Of a stretch of 38,555 nt of DNA, positions 15,227 through 22,210 are shown piece after piece. This DNA comes from Clostridia bacterium (GTDB taxonomy: Bacteria; Bacillota_A; Clostridia; Oscillospirales; CAG-272). Location of the stretch: contig JAFTLD010000052.1 in the NCBI GenBank assembly GCA_017452945.1, forward strand, positions 1 through 38,555, given 5' to 3'. The number at the start of each line of letters is the position of its first letter. Positions within the stretch are counted from its first letter, which is position 1. The translations under genes and the position numbers were made by a program. The notes below the pieces were generated by a model that was given only the letters and a program-made list of their open reading frames with translations, made no database searches and was not told the DNA's origin.

Positions 15227-16414
15227 TTATTGTTTGTCTTTGAGATCCAGTTCAAATTCCTGCACCGTGGCAATATCCGCAATACACACCACACCGGCAT
15301 ACAAGGTCACGCCATCCTCACCAATCTTGGTGCGAATACGCTTTTCCAAAAGCTCACCGTCCGAAAGCGCACCGGCGATCTGTACGGAAAGCTCCCTGTA
15401 GGCAAGCGCGAGTGCCTCCTCGGTATCTCGCACCTCTGCTTGCATCTCGTACGGCAAGTACCGCTCCGTATGCATATACAGCGGCAGCTCCACGTCAGGT
15501 ATCGGGCTATAGTTCTCCACTATATCTATTTTATCACAAACCATACCCCAATTTCCAGTACTTTGGAAAACTTTTATGGGAAAAGAGAAAAAAATTAACG
15601 ATTTTTTCTCTAAAATTTCACCCGTGTACACTTTTTTCTCGTATTCATAGGGGACGAACACCTCAAACTCATGCACCGTACGCGCAAACACCTTGCCGGA
15701 CGCCCTTGTAAAGCGGAATCCGTGGACTTGGCTGTCGTACACACCCGCAATCAGAATCTCCCCTGCTTTGACCTGTTTTCCCGCTGCCACCAGCACGTTT
15801 CCGCGATACATCTCCACTCTGACTACCTCTCCGCTGCACTTTGCCACCACGTGTGCCGGGCGCAGCACCGAAACAGGATCGGGCAGCTTTTGCTCGATCA
15901 GTTCAACGTTTGCCACGTTGCCCTTGATATTGACCGACAGCCACGCGATCTGATCCGAAGCGATCATGACGCGGTTTTCCAACTGATCCGTGTCTACCGA
16001 GGGGATAAACGTACCGATCGTAAAGCCCTGCTCTGCAAGCAGCTGTTTGACAGCCGAAGCGGTCAGCGTACTGTTTCCGCTGACGCGGATATCAAACACA
16101 AAGCATTCCGAAGCAATCAGGATTCCTATTGCGCACACAGCGCCCAGCAAAATTCCGGGGCGTACCGCCAGCCTTTTGATAAGCTGCGGTATACCGCCTC
16201 GCTTTTCGACCGTGTACGGCACACCGGCATGCTCCATCAAGCTACACAGTTTTCGTGCTTGCACGCCCCTTTGGCAAAGGCGCAAATATGCAGCATCGCT
16301 GCCGCCATCCAGATACACAAGGCCATGATGCATGCAAAGATTGAGCACCTGCTCAGCATACGCTCGCTCGATGCGCAAAACAGCGTACCCGAGCAGGAAG
16401 TACGCAAGATTCAT
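15227..16414 (-). CDS. yqfD: Sporulation protein YqfD
   Basis: 395 aa. The N-terminal cytosolic part (1-90) precedes a transmembrane helix (about 93-112, ILLGAVCAIGILIASECFVF), then FDIRVSGNSTLT (a POTRA-like start) and an extracytoplasmic beta-rich part containing WLSVNIKGNVANVEL and AKCSGEVVRVEMYRGNVLV. This matches the YqfD family, expressed in the mother cell under sigma-E in Bacillus and required for efficient sporulation. The start overlaps the yqfC stop by 4 nt. It ends 10 nt before the phoH start. Confidence 0.92.
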   Translation of the reverse strand: MNLAYFLLGYAVLRIERAYAEQVLNLCMHHGLVYLDGGSDAAYLRLCQRGVQARKLCSLMEHAGVPYTVEKRGGIPQLIKRLAVRPGILLGAVCAIGILIASECFVFDIRVSGNSTLTASAVKQLLAEQGFTIGTFIPSVDTDQLENRVMIASDQIAWLSVNIKGNVANVELIEQKLPDPVSVLRPAHVVAKCSGEVVRVEMYRGNVLVAAGKQVKAGEILIAGVYDSQVHGFRFTRASGKVFARTVHEFEVFVPYEYEKKVYTGEILEKKSLIFFSFPIKVFQSTGNWGMVCDKIDIVENYSPIPDVELPLYMHTERYLPYEMQAEVRDTEEALALAYRELSVQIAGALSDGELLEKRIRTKIGEDGVTLYAGVVCIADIATVQEFELDLKDKQ

Positions 16415-16710
16415 GACTTTTCCCCCTTTTCAAAGCTGACCGAATGGATGCATCCGCCCACACCCAAGGCGCCCGACATAAACGAGGTACACCACATGCG
16501 CTCACCGCACACGCGCAGATGCATCTTTCCAAGGTCAAGCAGCATTTCCTGCTCGCTGTATTTAAGTATCTTGCGACATCCCTGCAGCAAAAGGCGGTTT
16601 TGCCCCCGGATCTCAATGCGGATGCCGCTTATGATATCGGGCGAAATATCAAATTTTTTCTCCAGCCATTCGGCCGCACTGATATGTTCCTTGTTTTTTG
16701 GTCTGTGCAT
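16411..16710 (-). CDS. yqfC: Sporulation protein YqfC (YabP/YqfC family)
   Basis: 99 aa from the ATG at 16710, chosen for its GGAGGAAAAT site. It is the small beta-rich YabP/YqfC fold: ISGIRIEIRGQNRLLLQGCRKILKYSEQEMLLDLG and then LRVCGERMWC. YqfC works with YqfD during sporulation. It is the first gene of the ten-gene minus-strand run; a sigma-E-like promoter precedes it. Confidence 0.9.
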   Translation of the reverse strand: MHRPKNKEHISAAEWLEKKFDISPDIISGIRIEIRGQNRLLLQGCRKILKYSEQEMLLDLGKMHLRVCGERMWCTSFMSGALGVGGCIHSVSFEKGEKS

Positions 16711-16750
16711 ATTTTCCTCCGCGCTTGCTATATTGTAACAGATACGCTTC

Positions 16751-16780
16751 ATTATATGAATCCGACGGAGGGTGTATGAA
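16751..16780 (-). promoter_or_regulatory. Sigma-E-like promoter of yqfC-yqfD
   Basis: On the minus strand TTCATACA (16773-16780) and CATATAAT (16751-16758) are 14 bp apart, close to the Bacillus sigma-E consensus (KMATATT, 14-15 bp, CATACAnT). yqfCD is sigma-E dependent in Bacillus. The -35 overlaps the ylbJ start codon region on the other strand. On the plus strand GCTATATT (about 16727) and CATTATAT (16750) with a 15-bp spacer may be a matching, weaker promoter for ylbJ. Confidence 0.5.
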
Positions 16781-17888
16781 CAAAACCGAACACCGTACGA
16801 TCCCCACACCCGGACAGTTGGGGTTTTCTTTGTTGGGTGCTGCTTGCATCCTGCTTTTGCTTTTTTATTCCGACAGTGCTGTCAGTGCCGTACAAAATGG
16901 CCTTGATCTGTGCGGCAAGACCGTGATCCCTGCGCTGTTCCCTTTTATGGTGGCGTCCGAGCTTTTTGTGGGAAGCGGCGGAGCAGCTGCTCTCGGTCGG
17001 CTGCTTGCCCGCCCTATGCACGGGCTTCTTGGCGTACCGGGAGCGGCGGCATGTCCCATTCTGTTGGGGACGCTTTGCGGTTTTCCTACGGGTGCGCGGG
17101 CGATGGCATCACTATACGATAAGGGGGCGCTCACCTCGCGGCAATGCACACGTCTGCTGACATTTATCAATAATCCCAGTTCGGCTTATATGATCAGTGC
17201 AGTGGGGTTCTCTCTGTTAGGCAGCCGCAGGCTGGGGCTTATGCTGTATGCCATATCGCTGTTATGCGCGCTCATCACTGCTTTGATCACACGGTTTTTG
17301 CTCCCTGACAATGACAGTGCTGCGCAACCGATCCCACAGCCCGTTCGCTTGGGTGCAGACACCTTCACCTCTGCTGTGACGGGAGCTGCGCAAAGTATGC
17401 TTGCCGTATGCGCCTACGTTTTGTTTTTTTCGGCGGTATTGGGGGCTTTACAAAGCGCGTGCGCAAGGCTTGCGCTCTCGCCTATGATCAGTGCACTGTT
17501 GTATGGAATGGTGGAAATGTCAGGTGGGATCGCGCGGGCTGCGCGCATTGAAGACCCCGAAAAGGCCGCCATGCTGTGTGCTGCACTCTCCTGTTGGTCG
17601 GGAGTGTCGGTCATGTGCCAGATCATGACGGTTTGCCACGGCAGGAGCTTTCGCTTTTTTCCGTACGTATTGGCAAAGCTTGCACAAGGGCTGCTGGCTG
17701 CGGCACTGACGGGATTGGCTGTCCGTTATCTGCTTCCCTTGCTGCCACCCGAGGATACGCATGCCGCGCTCATGCTCCCCGAAAGCACCACCCAATTTCT
17801 GACAGGACTTGTGGATGTCACATTTATCATGGCATGCGCTGCCGCAATTCCCAAAATGCAAAAGCCAACGCCCGAACGCACCGTATAA
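16776..17888 (+). CDS. ylbJ: Sporulation integral membrane protein YlbJ
   Basis: 370 aa from the ATG at 16776 with GGAGGGTGT before it. About eight hydrophobic helices and the nucleoside-recognition (Gate) fold. Family signatures VIPALFPFMVASELFV (about 46-61), LLGTLCGFPTGARAMASLY (about 95-113) and LLTFINNPSSAYMI (about 124-137) are characteristic of YlbJ. In Bacillus it is a sigma-E mother-cell protein needed for spore cortex formation. Divergent from yqfC, and the two share a short intergenic region. No clear terminator follows. Confidence 0.92.
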   Translation: MNKTEHRTIPTPGQLGFSLLGAACILLLLFYSDSAVSAVQNGLDLCGKTVIPALFPFMVASELFVGSGGAAALGRLLARPMHGLLGVPGAAACPILLGTLCGFPTGARAMASLYDKGALTSRQCTRLLTFINNPSSAYMISAVGFSLLGSRRLGLMLYAISLLCALITALITRFLLPDNDSAAQPIPQPVRLGADTFTSAVTGAAQSMLAVCAYVLFFSAVLGALQSACARLALSPMISALLYGMVEMSGGIARAARIEDPEKAAMLCAALSCWSGVSVMCQIMTVCHGRSFRFFPYVLAKLAQGLLAAALTGLAVRYLLPLLPPEDTHAALMLPESTTQFLTGLVDVTFIMACAAAIPKMQKPTPERTV

Positions 17889-17983
17889 AGCGTCAACAAC
17901 ATCACATAAGAGTCATGGAAAAGTCTGACAGTGATCCATACTTCCGCCATGCACCTCTGCCGCTTCGCTGACATATATTGACA

Positions 17984-18001
17984 TTGAGGTCACTACCTCA
18001 A
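17984..18001. promoter_or_regulatory. Small palindrome before the DUF3343 gene
   Basis: TTGAGGT, a 4-nt loop and ACCTCAA form a perfect inverted repeat 18 nt before the DUF3343 start. Just upstream is TTGACA (17978) without an obvious -10. It could be an operator or an mRNA hairpin; the remaining 17889-17980 stretch shows nothing else. Confidence 0.35.
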
Positions 18002-18018
18002 CGGAAGGCGGTCACGAT

Positions 18019-18291
18019 ATGAATAATTCAGATCTTATCCGACAGCAAAATGCTCCGAGTGCAAAGGGGCACACAGTTGCGGTGATCGGATCGGCCACTT
18101 ACGCCGCCAAAGCACGCGATGCTCTTGCAGCCTCTGCAATCCGTGCCGACGTGATCAAGCTCAGCGCTTCCCGCGCTCACGGCGGCTGTGTTTACGGTGT
18201 CAGATTTTCCACCGCTCAAAAGCCCAATGCCGCATACGTTCTGGAACGCGCAGGCATACAGATACGAGAATATATGGAGAGCGACAAATGA
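18019..18291 (+). CDS. DUF3343 putative Se/S carrier-like protein
   Basis: 90 aa. The fold HTVAVIGSATYAAKARDAL...VIKLSASRAHGGCVYGVRFS matches DUF3343, whose single cysteine (C57, in GGCVYG) is thought to carry sulfur or selenium. A 4-nt ATGA overlap with the downstream class V aminotransferase supports a sulfur-transfer pair. SD GAAGGCGG precedes the ATG. No selD or selA gene is present in the window, so selenium use cannot be claimed. Confidence 0.8.
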   Translation: MNNSDLIRQQNAPSAKGHTVAVIGSATYAAKARDALAASAIRADVIKLSASRAHGGCVYGVRFSTAQKPNAAYVLERAGIQIREYMESDK

Positions 18292-19439
18292 GTACGCCCA
18301 TCTATTTAGACCATGCGGCTACCTCGTGGCCCAAGCCTGCCGCTGTGCAGCGGGCAGTTTACAACTGTCTTAGCAGCGCGGGGGGCAATCCCGGGCACGG
18401 CTCACACGTATTATCCGATGCCGCTGCATGTATCGTATACGATTGCCGATGTGCGCTTGCCAATCTGTTCGGAGCGGACGGCCCTGAGCGCGTAATATTC
18501 ACATCAGGCGCAACACACGCCATCAATCTTGCGCTGCATGGGGCGCTGCGGCAAGGAGATCACGTACTGTACTCGGACATGGAGCACAATGCCGTATACC
18601 GACCGCTCTACACCTTGCAAAAGCGCGGTGTGATCACCATGGACGCATTCCTCTCCCCCGCATCCGATGCGCATATCGGCACAGCACGCATCATCACCGA
18701 TGCGGCAGCCAAAAAGAAGCCCAACACGCGCATGCTGGTTTGTTCGCACATGTCCAATATCGTATCTTCGGTCATGCCGATTGTGGCACTGGGGGCCTTT
18801 TGCAAACGGCACGGGATACTCTTTTGCGTGGATGCGGCGCAATCCGCCGGACATTTGCCTATCAATATGAAGGAAATGCAGATCGATTTGCTTTGTATTC
18901 CGGGGCACAAGGGACTTTACGGGCTGCAGGGCTGCGGTGCTTTGATCCTGGGCGAAGGCGTGACGCTGACACCGCTCATGCAAGGAGGCAACGGTGTGCT
19001 TTCGCTTTCGGGAGAAATGCCCGATCAGCCGCCCGAAAGATATGAAACAGGTACGTTGCCCACACCGGCTATCGCGGGACTGCTTGCAGGCATTTCCGAG
19101 ATCAATGCGCGCGGCATTTCCTGTATCGCAAGTCAAGACAGGCACCTCTTTGACCGTGCGCGCGCCATGCTCTGCTGTTTTAACGGTATGCGCATTTACG
19201 CACCGCATTGCCGCGGACCTGTGCTGCTGTTTTCTCATGCAAGCATGCCTGCAGACGTTTTGGGGGCTGAACTGGATCAGCGCGGGATCTGCGTCCGTTC
19301 CGGTTTCCATTGCTCTGCACTTGGGCACGGTACACTGAACACTCCCGATACCGGGGCTGTGCGCCTGAGCTTCGGCATGGACACTACGCCATCCGATCTT
19401 GACGCGCTCTTCGGTGCACTAAAGGATATTTTGCTGTAA
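18288..19439 (+). CDS. Cysteine desulfurase-like class V aminotransferase
   Basis: 383 aa. Opening YLDHAATSWPKP is typical of NifS/CsdA enzymes. PLP-site residues: ATHAINLAL (75-83), the MEHNAV histidine (H100), D182AAQSAGH, PGHKG with the Schiff-base K208, and the persulfide cysteine in VRSGFHCS (C342). This fits the desulfurase subfamily commonly found beside DUF3343. It would mobilise sulfur from cysteine onto the partner's Cys57. Not the housekeeping IscS: there is no IscU or NifU neighbour. Confidence 0.88.
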   Translation: MSTPIYLDHAATSWPKPAAVQRAVYNCLSSAGGNPGHGSHVLSDAAACIVYDCRCALANLFGADGPERVIFTSGATHAINLALHGALRQGDHVLYSDMEHNAVYRPLYTLQKRGVITMDAFLSPASDAHIGTARIITDAAAKKKPNTRMLVCSHMSNIVSSVMPIVALGAFCKRHGILFCVDAAQSAGHLPINMKEMQIDLLCIPGHKGLYGLQGCGALILGEGVTLTPLMQGGNGVLSLSGEMPDQPPERYETGTLPTPAIAGLLAGISEINARGISCIASQDRHLFDRARAMLCCFNGMRIYAPHCRGPVLLFSHASMPADVLGAELDQRGICVRSGFHCSALGHGTLNTPDTGAVRLSFGMDTTPSDLDALFGALKDILL

Positions 19440-19471
19440 AAACAAAAGAGTGGCACCGCAAAAGCGGTGCC
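19440..19471 (-). terminator. Terminator of the 19.5-20.8 kb lipoprotein gene
   Basis: GGCACCGC, AAAA loop, GCGGTGCC; on the minus strand it is followed by ACTCTTTTGTTTTT. It also lies directly behind the convergent desulfurase gene, where the plus-strand side lacks a T-run. Confidence 0.75.
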
Positions 19472-19485
19472 GCTCGGATATGGTC

Positions 19486-20772
19486 TTATTTACTCATGGG
19501 AATATGAAACGTTTCCATATGCTCCATGTCCGATGTTTTGATATAGAGATAATCTCCCTTACTTACGTTTGTAAAGGTAATACGCTCCTGGAATTCTGCA
19601 GATGTTCCCGCATATTCATATACCCATATGTCCATGGGAACAGCAAAGGTCTGCAGGCTTGCGGGCAGATGAATGGTAAAGCACGTAATATCCTCGATTT
19701 CCATTCCCGTAAAGGCATGCGGATTGATCACGGTCACACCCTCGGGGATATACAGGTGAATCCCCTCTCGGACACCGCCTTCGCCAAGCTTAAGCTCGCA
19801 ATGAGAGAATGCATAACTGCCCAGCGCCTGAATGCCCACATTATCAAGAATGGCACCTTCGTTCATGCACAAAAGGAGCGTACCGGTTGCATGATTCACC
19901 AGGCAGCCATCCACCATTTTGATCACAGCATTATTTTCATCCACTGTCACATTTTGCAAATTTTTCAGATCGTACCACATATCACTGCCTATCGCGGTCA
20001 CGGTTTTGGGGAATGTGATCCCAACGACATGCTCGGTATTTCTGTTACGAAGCAAGCTTAGACAAGCCTCGGCCTGCTCAAGCGTGTCGCACTGTTTTGC
20101 CATTTCAAGAAGTTCCGCACGGCTCTGCTCATAATCAGCCTCAGTCCAGCCACCGTAAACAGTCAGATAGCTAAGGATCTTTTGCCGCTCGGCCTCACTT
20201 GCGTTTGCATCAAAAACGTACACATCCCCAAACTGTGCAAAGGGAACATCATCCAACATCTCCTGAAGCTGCGCTCCCTCCAGACCTTCAGTTGTGCATT
20301 CGAGGAAATATGCCGTGCACTTATTGAAATCAAAAGCTTTCATGTCACTTGCGATCAATTTTTCACGCAGCGCATCAAACGCTGCTGCACTGATGACAGT
20401 GGGCAGCAATTCGGTGTCTGCCGTTACTTTTCCATATCCGAGCAGGTGCAGATCCACCTTTGTGACCGTATCGCCTGTGGGAGATTTTTCAGGGATCTCG
20501 ATCACGAAATCCTGCGTGTTTTCCGGATCGACGGTAACGTATTCGACCGAACAGGTACCGTCACCGTTGGACATGAAATATAGGTGATAGGGCTTGCCGT
20601 CTGCAAAGGTATCCTCAATTTTCAGATCCTTGAACATCTGATCCTTGGGGTCCTGATCCAAACCTTCGCTAAAGCCTTCCTTGAAGGCTTCCATCATATC
20701 GCAGCCGGCAAAAGCCGCACAAAGCAAAAGTGCTGCGAGAATCAAAGCTGCGCGTGTTACACATTTTTTCAT
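19486..20772 (-). CDS. LRR_5-containing lipoprotein
   Basis: 428 aa from the ATG at 20772 (GGAGGAATGAATTT upstream). A signal peptide ends in lipobox AFAGC (Cys24). The middle is unrecognised, with charged helices around 140-240. From about 255 onwards there are LRR_5-like units (ITFPKTVTAIGSDMWYDLKNL, then VDGCLVNHATGTLLLC, then IPEGVTVINPHAFTGME), fewer and more diverged than in the lipoprotein at 4.9 kb. Surface role likely; function unknown. No clean promoter is visible in 20773-20878. Confidence 0.78.
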   Translation of the reverse strand: MKKCVTRAALILAALLLCAAFAGCDMMEAFKEGFSEGLDQDPKDQMFKDLKIEDTFADGKPYHLYFMSNGDGTCSVEYVTVDPENTQDFVIEIPEKSPTGDTVTKVDLHLLGYGKVTADTELLPTVISAAAFDALREKLIASDMKAFDFNKCTAYFLECTTEGLEGAQLQEMLDDVPFAQFGDVYVFDANASEAERQKILSYLTVYGGWTEADYEQSRAELLEMAKQCDTLEQAEACLSLLRNRNTEHVVGITFPKTVTAIGSDMWYDLKNLQNVTVDENNAVIKMVDGCLVNHATGTLLLCMNEGAILDNVGIQALGSYAFSHCELKLGEGGVREGIHLYIPEGVTVINPHAFTGMEIEDITCFTIHLPASLQTFAVPMDIWVYEYAGTSAEFQERITFTNVSKGDYLYIKTSDMEHMETFHIPMSK

Positions 20773-20878
20773 AAATTCATTCCTCCATACAATTTTTGTC
20801 AAGCATGTGCCTTCACCGTATAAGTCGCCAAAGCTTGAAAAAAGTGCAAGGTTTTCCAAGAAAAATATTGTAAACTAA

Positions 20879-21346
20879 TTATGAACGAAAAACGCCCTTC
20901 TCATGCAAAAAATCTTCCAGTACGTCGGCAGCCAGAGCAACCAGCGCGGGACAGGGACGCTTGGCGTAATACTCGGGAGTTCTCTGCTCCGGGTCACCGC
21001 CTTGGGTGACAGTTACGCCCGAAAGCAATTCTCGGCAGACGATCGAACCGCCCGACTGTGCCTTGAAGCGGTCGGCAAGCTCGCTAATATCTGCATACAC
21101 GCGCTTTTTGGCCTCCATATCACCGGGCTCGCTGTAACCGCAAACAAGATCATACACCATAAACATACCGCTGACCGCACCGCACACCTCACGCATTCTG
21201 CCCATACCGCCGCCAAAGCCGCTTGCAAGCTTTGCTGCCGCAGTACGATCCAGCCCCGTGATATCCTCAAACGCCAGAACCACCGCCTGCGCACAGGTGT
21301 AGCCTTGTAAAAACAGATCTTTGGCGCGCTCGCCCCGATTACCCAT
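20879..21346 (-). CDS. C-GCAxxG-C-C family (redox-type) protein
   Basis: 155 aa from the ATG at 21346 with GGAGG upstream. It starts RAKDLFLQGYTCAQAVVLAF and has FGGGMGRMREVCGAVSGMFMV, then VCGYS, VCRELL and a late PCPAL: the cysteine pattern that names the C_GCAxxG_C_C family, proposed to bind a metal or Fe-S centre. Function is not established. A perfect promoter precedes it, so it is likely monocistronic. Confidence 0.88.
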   Translation of the reverse strand: MGNRGERAKDLFLQGYTCAQAVVLAFEDITGLDRTAAAKLASGFGGGMGRMREVCGAVSGMFMVYDLVCGYSEPGDMEAKKRVYADISELADRFKAQSGGSIVCRELLSGVTVTQGGDPEQRTPEYYAKRPCPALVALAADVLEDFLHEKGVFRS

Positions 21347-21377
21347 ATATGCCTCCGAAATACGTTTTATCGCAATG

Positions 21378-21406
21378 ATTATACCAAATAAGCGACACAG
21401 TGTCAA
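21378..21406 (-). promoter_or_regulatory. Sigma-A promoter of the C-GCAxxG-C-C gene
   Basis: TTGACA (21401-21406), 17-bp spacer, TATAAT (21378-21383) on the minus strand, both perfect. The -35 sits inside a short palindrome TGACACTGTGTC that could bind a regulator. Confidence 0.82.
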
Positions 21407-21482
21407 GTATCATACCGGCTTGTCAAAGACTTGCGTGAGAAAAAAATTATTCAAAAAAATCGAAAAATTTTGAAAAAAGGTA

Positions 21483-21511
21483 TTGACAAACCGAAAAGAA
21501 TCTGTTATACT
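21483..21511 (+). promoter_or_regulatory. Promoter of tRNA-Thr
   Basis: TTGACA (21483-21488), 17-bp spacer, TATACT (21506-21511), ending 27 nt before the tRNA. Confidence 0.82.
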
Positions 21512-21538
21512 ATCAAAGTCGTCAACAGACGGCACAAT

Positions 21539-21614
21539 GCTGGTATGGCTCAGTCGGTAGAGCACGTCATTGGTAATGACGAGGTCATCAGTTCGATTCT
21601 GATTACCAGCTCCA
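21539..21614 (+). tRNA. tRNA-Thr (anticodon GGT)
   Basis: 76 nt including encoded CCA. Acceptor GCTGGTA pairs with TACCAGC (discriminator T). The D arm has GGCTCAGTCGGTAGAGC. The anticodon stem CGTCA/TGACG encloses the loop TTGGTAA, so the anticodon is GGT (reads ACC and ACU). The T arm has ATCAG-TTCGATT-CTGAT. All canonical positions fit. It is monocistronic with its own promoter and terminator. Confidence 0.97.
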
Positions 21615-21615
21615 G

Positions 21616-21648
21616 AAAAAGCACATCTGCTCTGCAGATGTGCTTTTT
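21616..21648 (+). terminator. Terminator of tRNA-Thr
   Basis: Perfect 10-bp stem GCACATCTGC/GCAGATGTGC with loop TCT, then TTTTTC. Confidence 0.92.
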
Positions 21649-21651
21649 CAG

Positions 21652-21820
21652 TTATATTCGCCTGCGGCGAGTGATATTGATCGCAGTGATATTCGGCTTA
21701 CGCCGAGTGATATTGCCCTTCGGGCAGTTAAAAGCGAATATAATATCACTGAAGCCACAAGGCTTCAATATCACTTTTGCAAAGCAAAAATATCACGCCG
21801 ACAAAGTCAGCATATCACCC
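21652..21820. repeat. Composite multi-hairpin repeat built on AGTGATATT units
   Basis: Three direct copies of AGTGATATT (21670-21678, 21685-21693, 21706-21714) are followed by three inverted copies AATATCAC(T) (21742-21750, 21767-21775, 21789-21796) plus an ATATCAC at 21812. Most unit boundaries carry a small hairpin: TCGGC/GCCGA, TGCCC/GGGCA, GAAGCC/GGCTTC, TTTTGC/GCAAAA. An outer 10-bp stem TTATATTCGC (21652-21661) / GCGAATATAA (21734-21743) closes the first half. No coding frame is convincing. Unlike any REP family I can name. Confidence 0.7.
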
Positions 21821-21887
21821 AATATTCGTGCAAACAAACGATAACATGCCTTTTATTTTTTATGCAATCATTTTTTCAAAAAACGCA

Positions 21888-21916
21888 TTGACAAACCTTT
21901 TGCTTTGTGCTATACT
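21888..21916 (+). promoter_or_regulatory. Promoter of the valS T-box transcript
   Basis: TTGACA (21888-21893), 17-bp spacer, TATACT (21911-21916). Confidence 0.85.
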
Positions 21917-21934
21917 TTATCCGTATATGTCAAA

Positions 21935-22182
21935 CGCTATGAACGGAAGTAGTAGGCATTCCCCTTTTGTGCAGAGAGCGAACGTTTGGTGAAAGTTCGT
22001 CAAAAGCGTGCCGAAGTCGCCCGGGAGCGGCGCAGATGAAACACAGTAGTTTGCGACGGGGGCTTTGCCCACACACCGTTATTGTGCATTGAGTGCATGC
22101 CCGTATTGGGCGTGAAATCAGGTGGTACCGCGTACTCCACGTCCTGATATGATCAGCGACGGTGGAGTTTTTTATTTTTTAT
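21935..22182 (+). promoter_or_regulatory. T-box riboswitch controlling valS
   Basis: Stem I begins near 21945 with an AGTA motif; GCAGAGAGCGAACGTTTGG (about 21972) is the typical distal stem I segment. The codon GTC in GCCGAAGTCGCCCGGGAGC (about 22010-22028) is in the usual specifier position and encodes valine, agreeing with the gene controlled. The T-box core AAATCAGGTGGTACCGCG is at 22115-22132. A terminator follows: ACTCCAC (22134-22140) with GTGGAGT (22162-22168), inner CTGAT/ATCAG, then a T-rich run. Uncharged tRNA-Val would stabilise the antiterminator and allow transcription into valS. Confidence 0.93.
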
Positions 22183-22210
22183 GCGAAATTATAAGAAGGA
22201 GAAAATAGAC

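Noticed and set aside
18019..19439. Selenium utilisation operon
   Set aside because: No selD, selA or selenocysteine context in the window; only the carrier-like DUF3343 and a desulfurase are present.
21652..21820. CRISPR array
   Set aside because: Units are 9 bp, spacers are hairpins of 6 to 16 nt, and half of the units are inverted; no cas genes nearby.
22181..22210. Upstream ATG as valS start
   Set aside because: It is in the terminator tail of the T-box; the ATG at 22211 has a proper ribosome site and the normal ValRS N-terminus.
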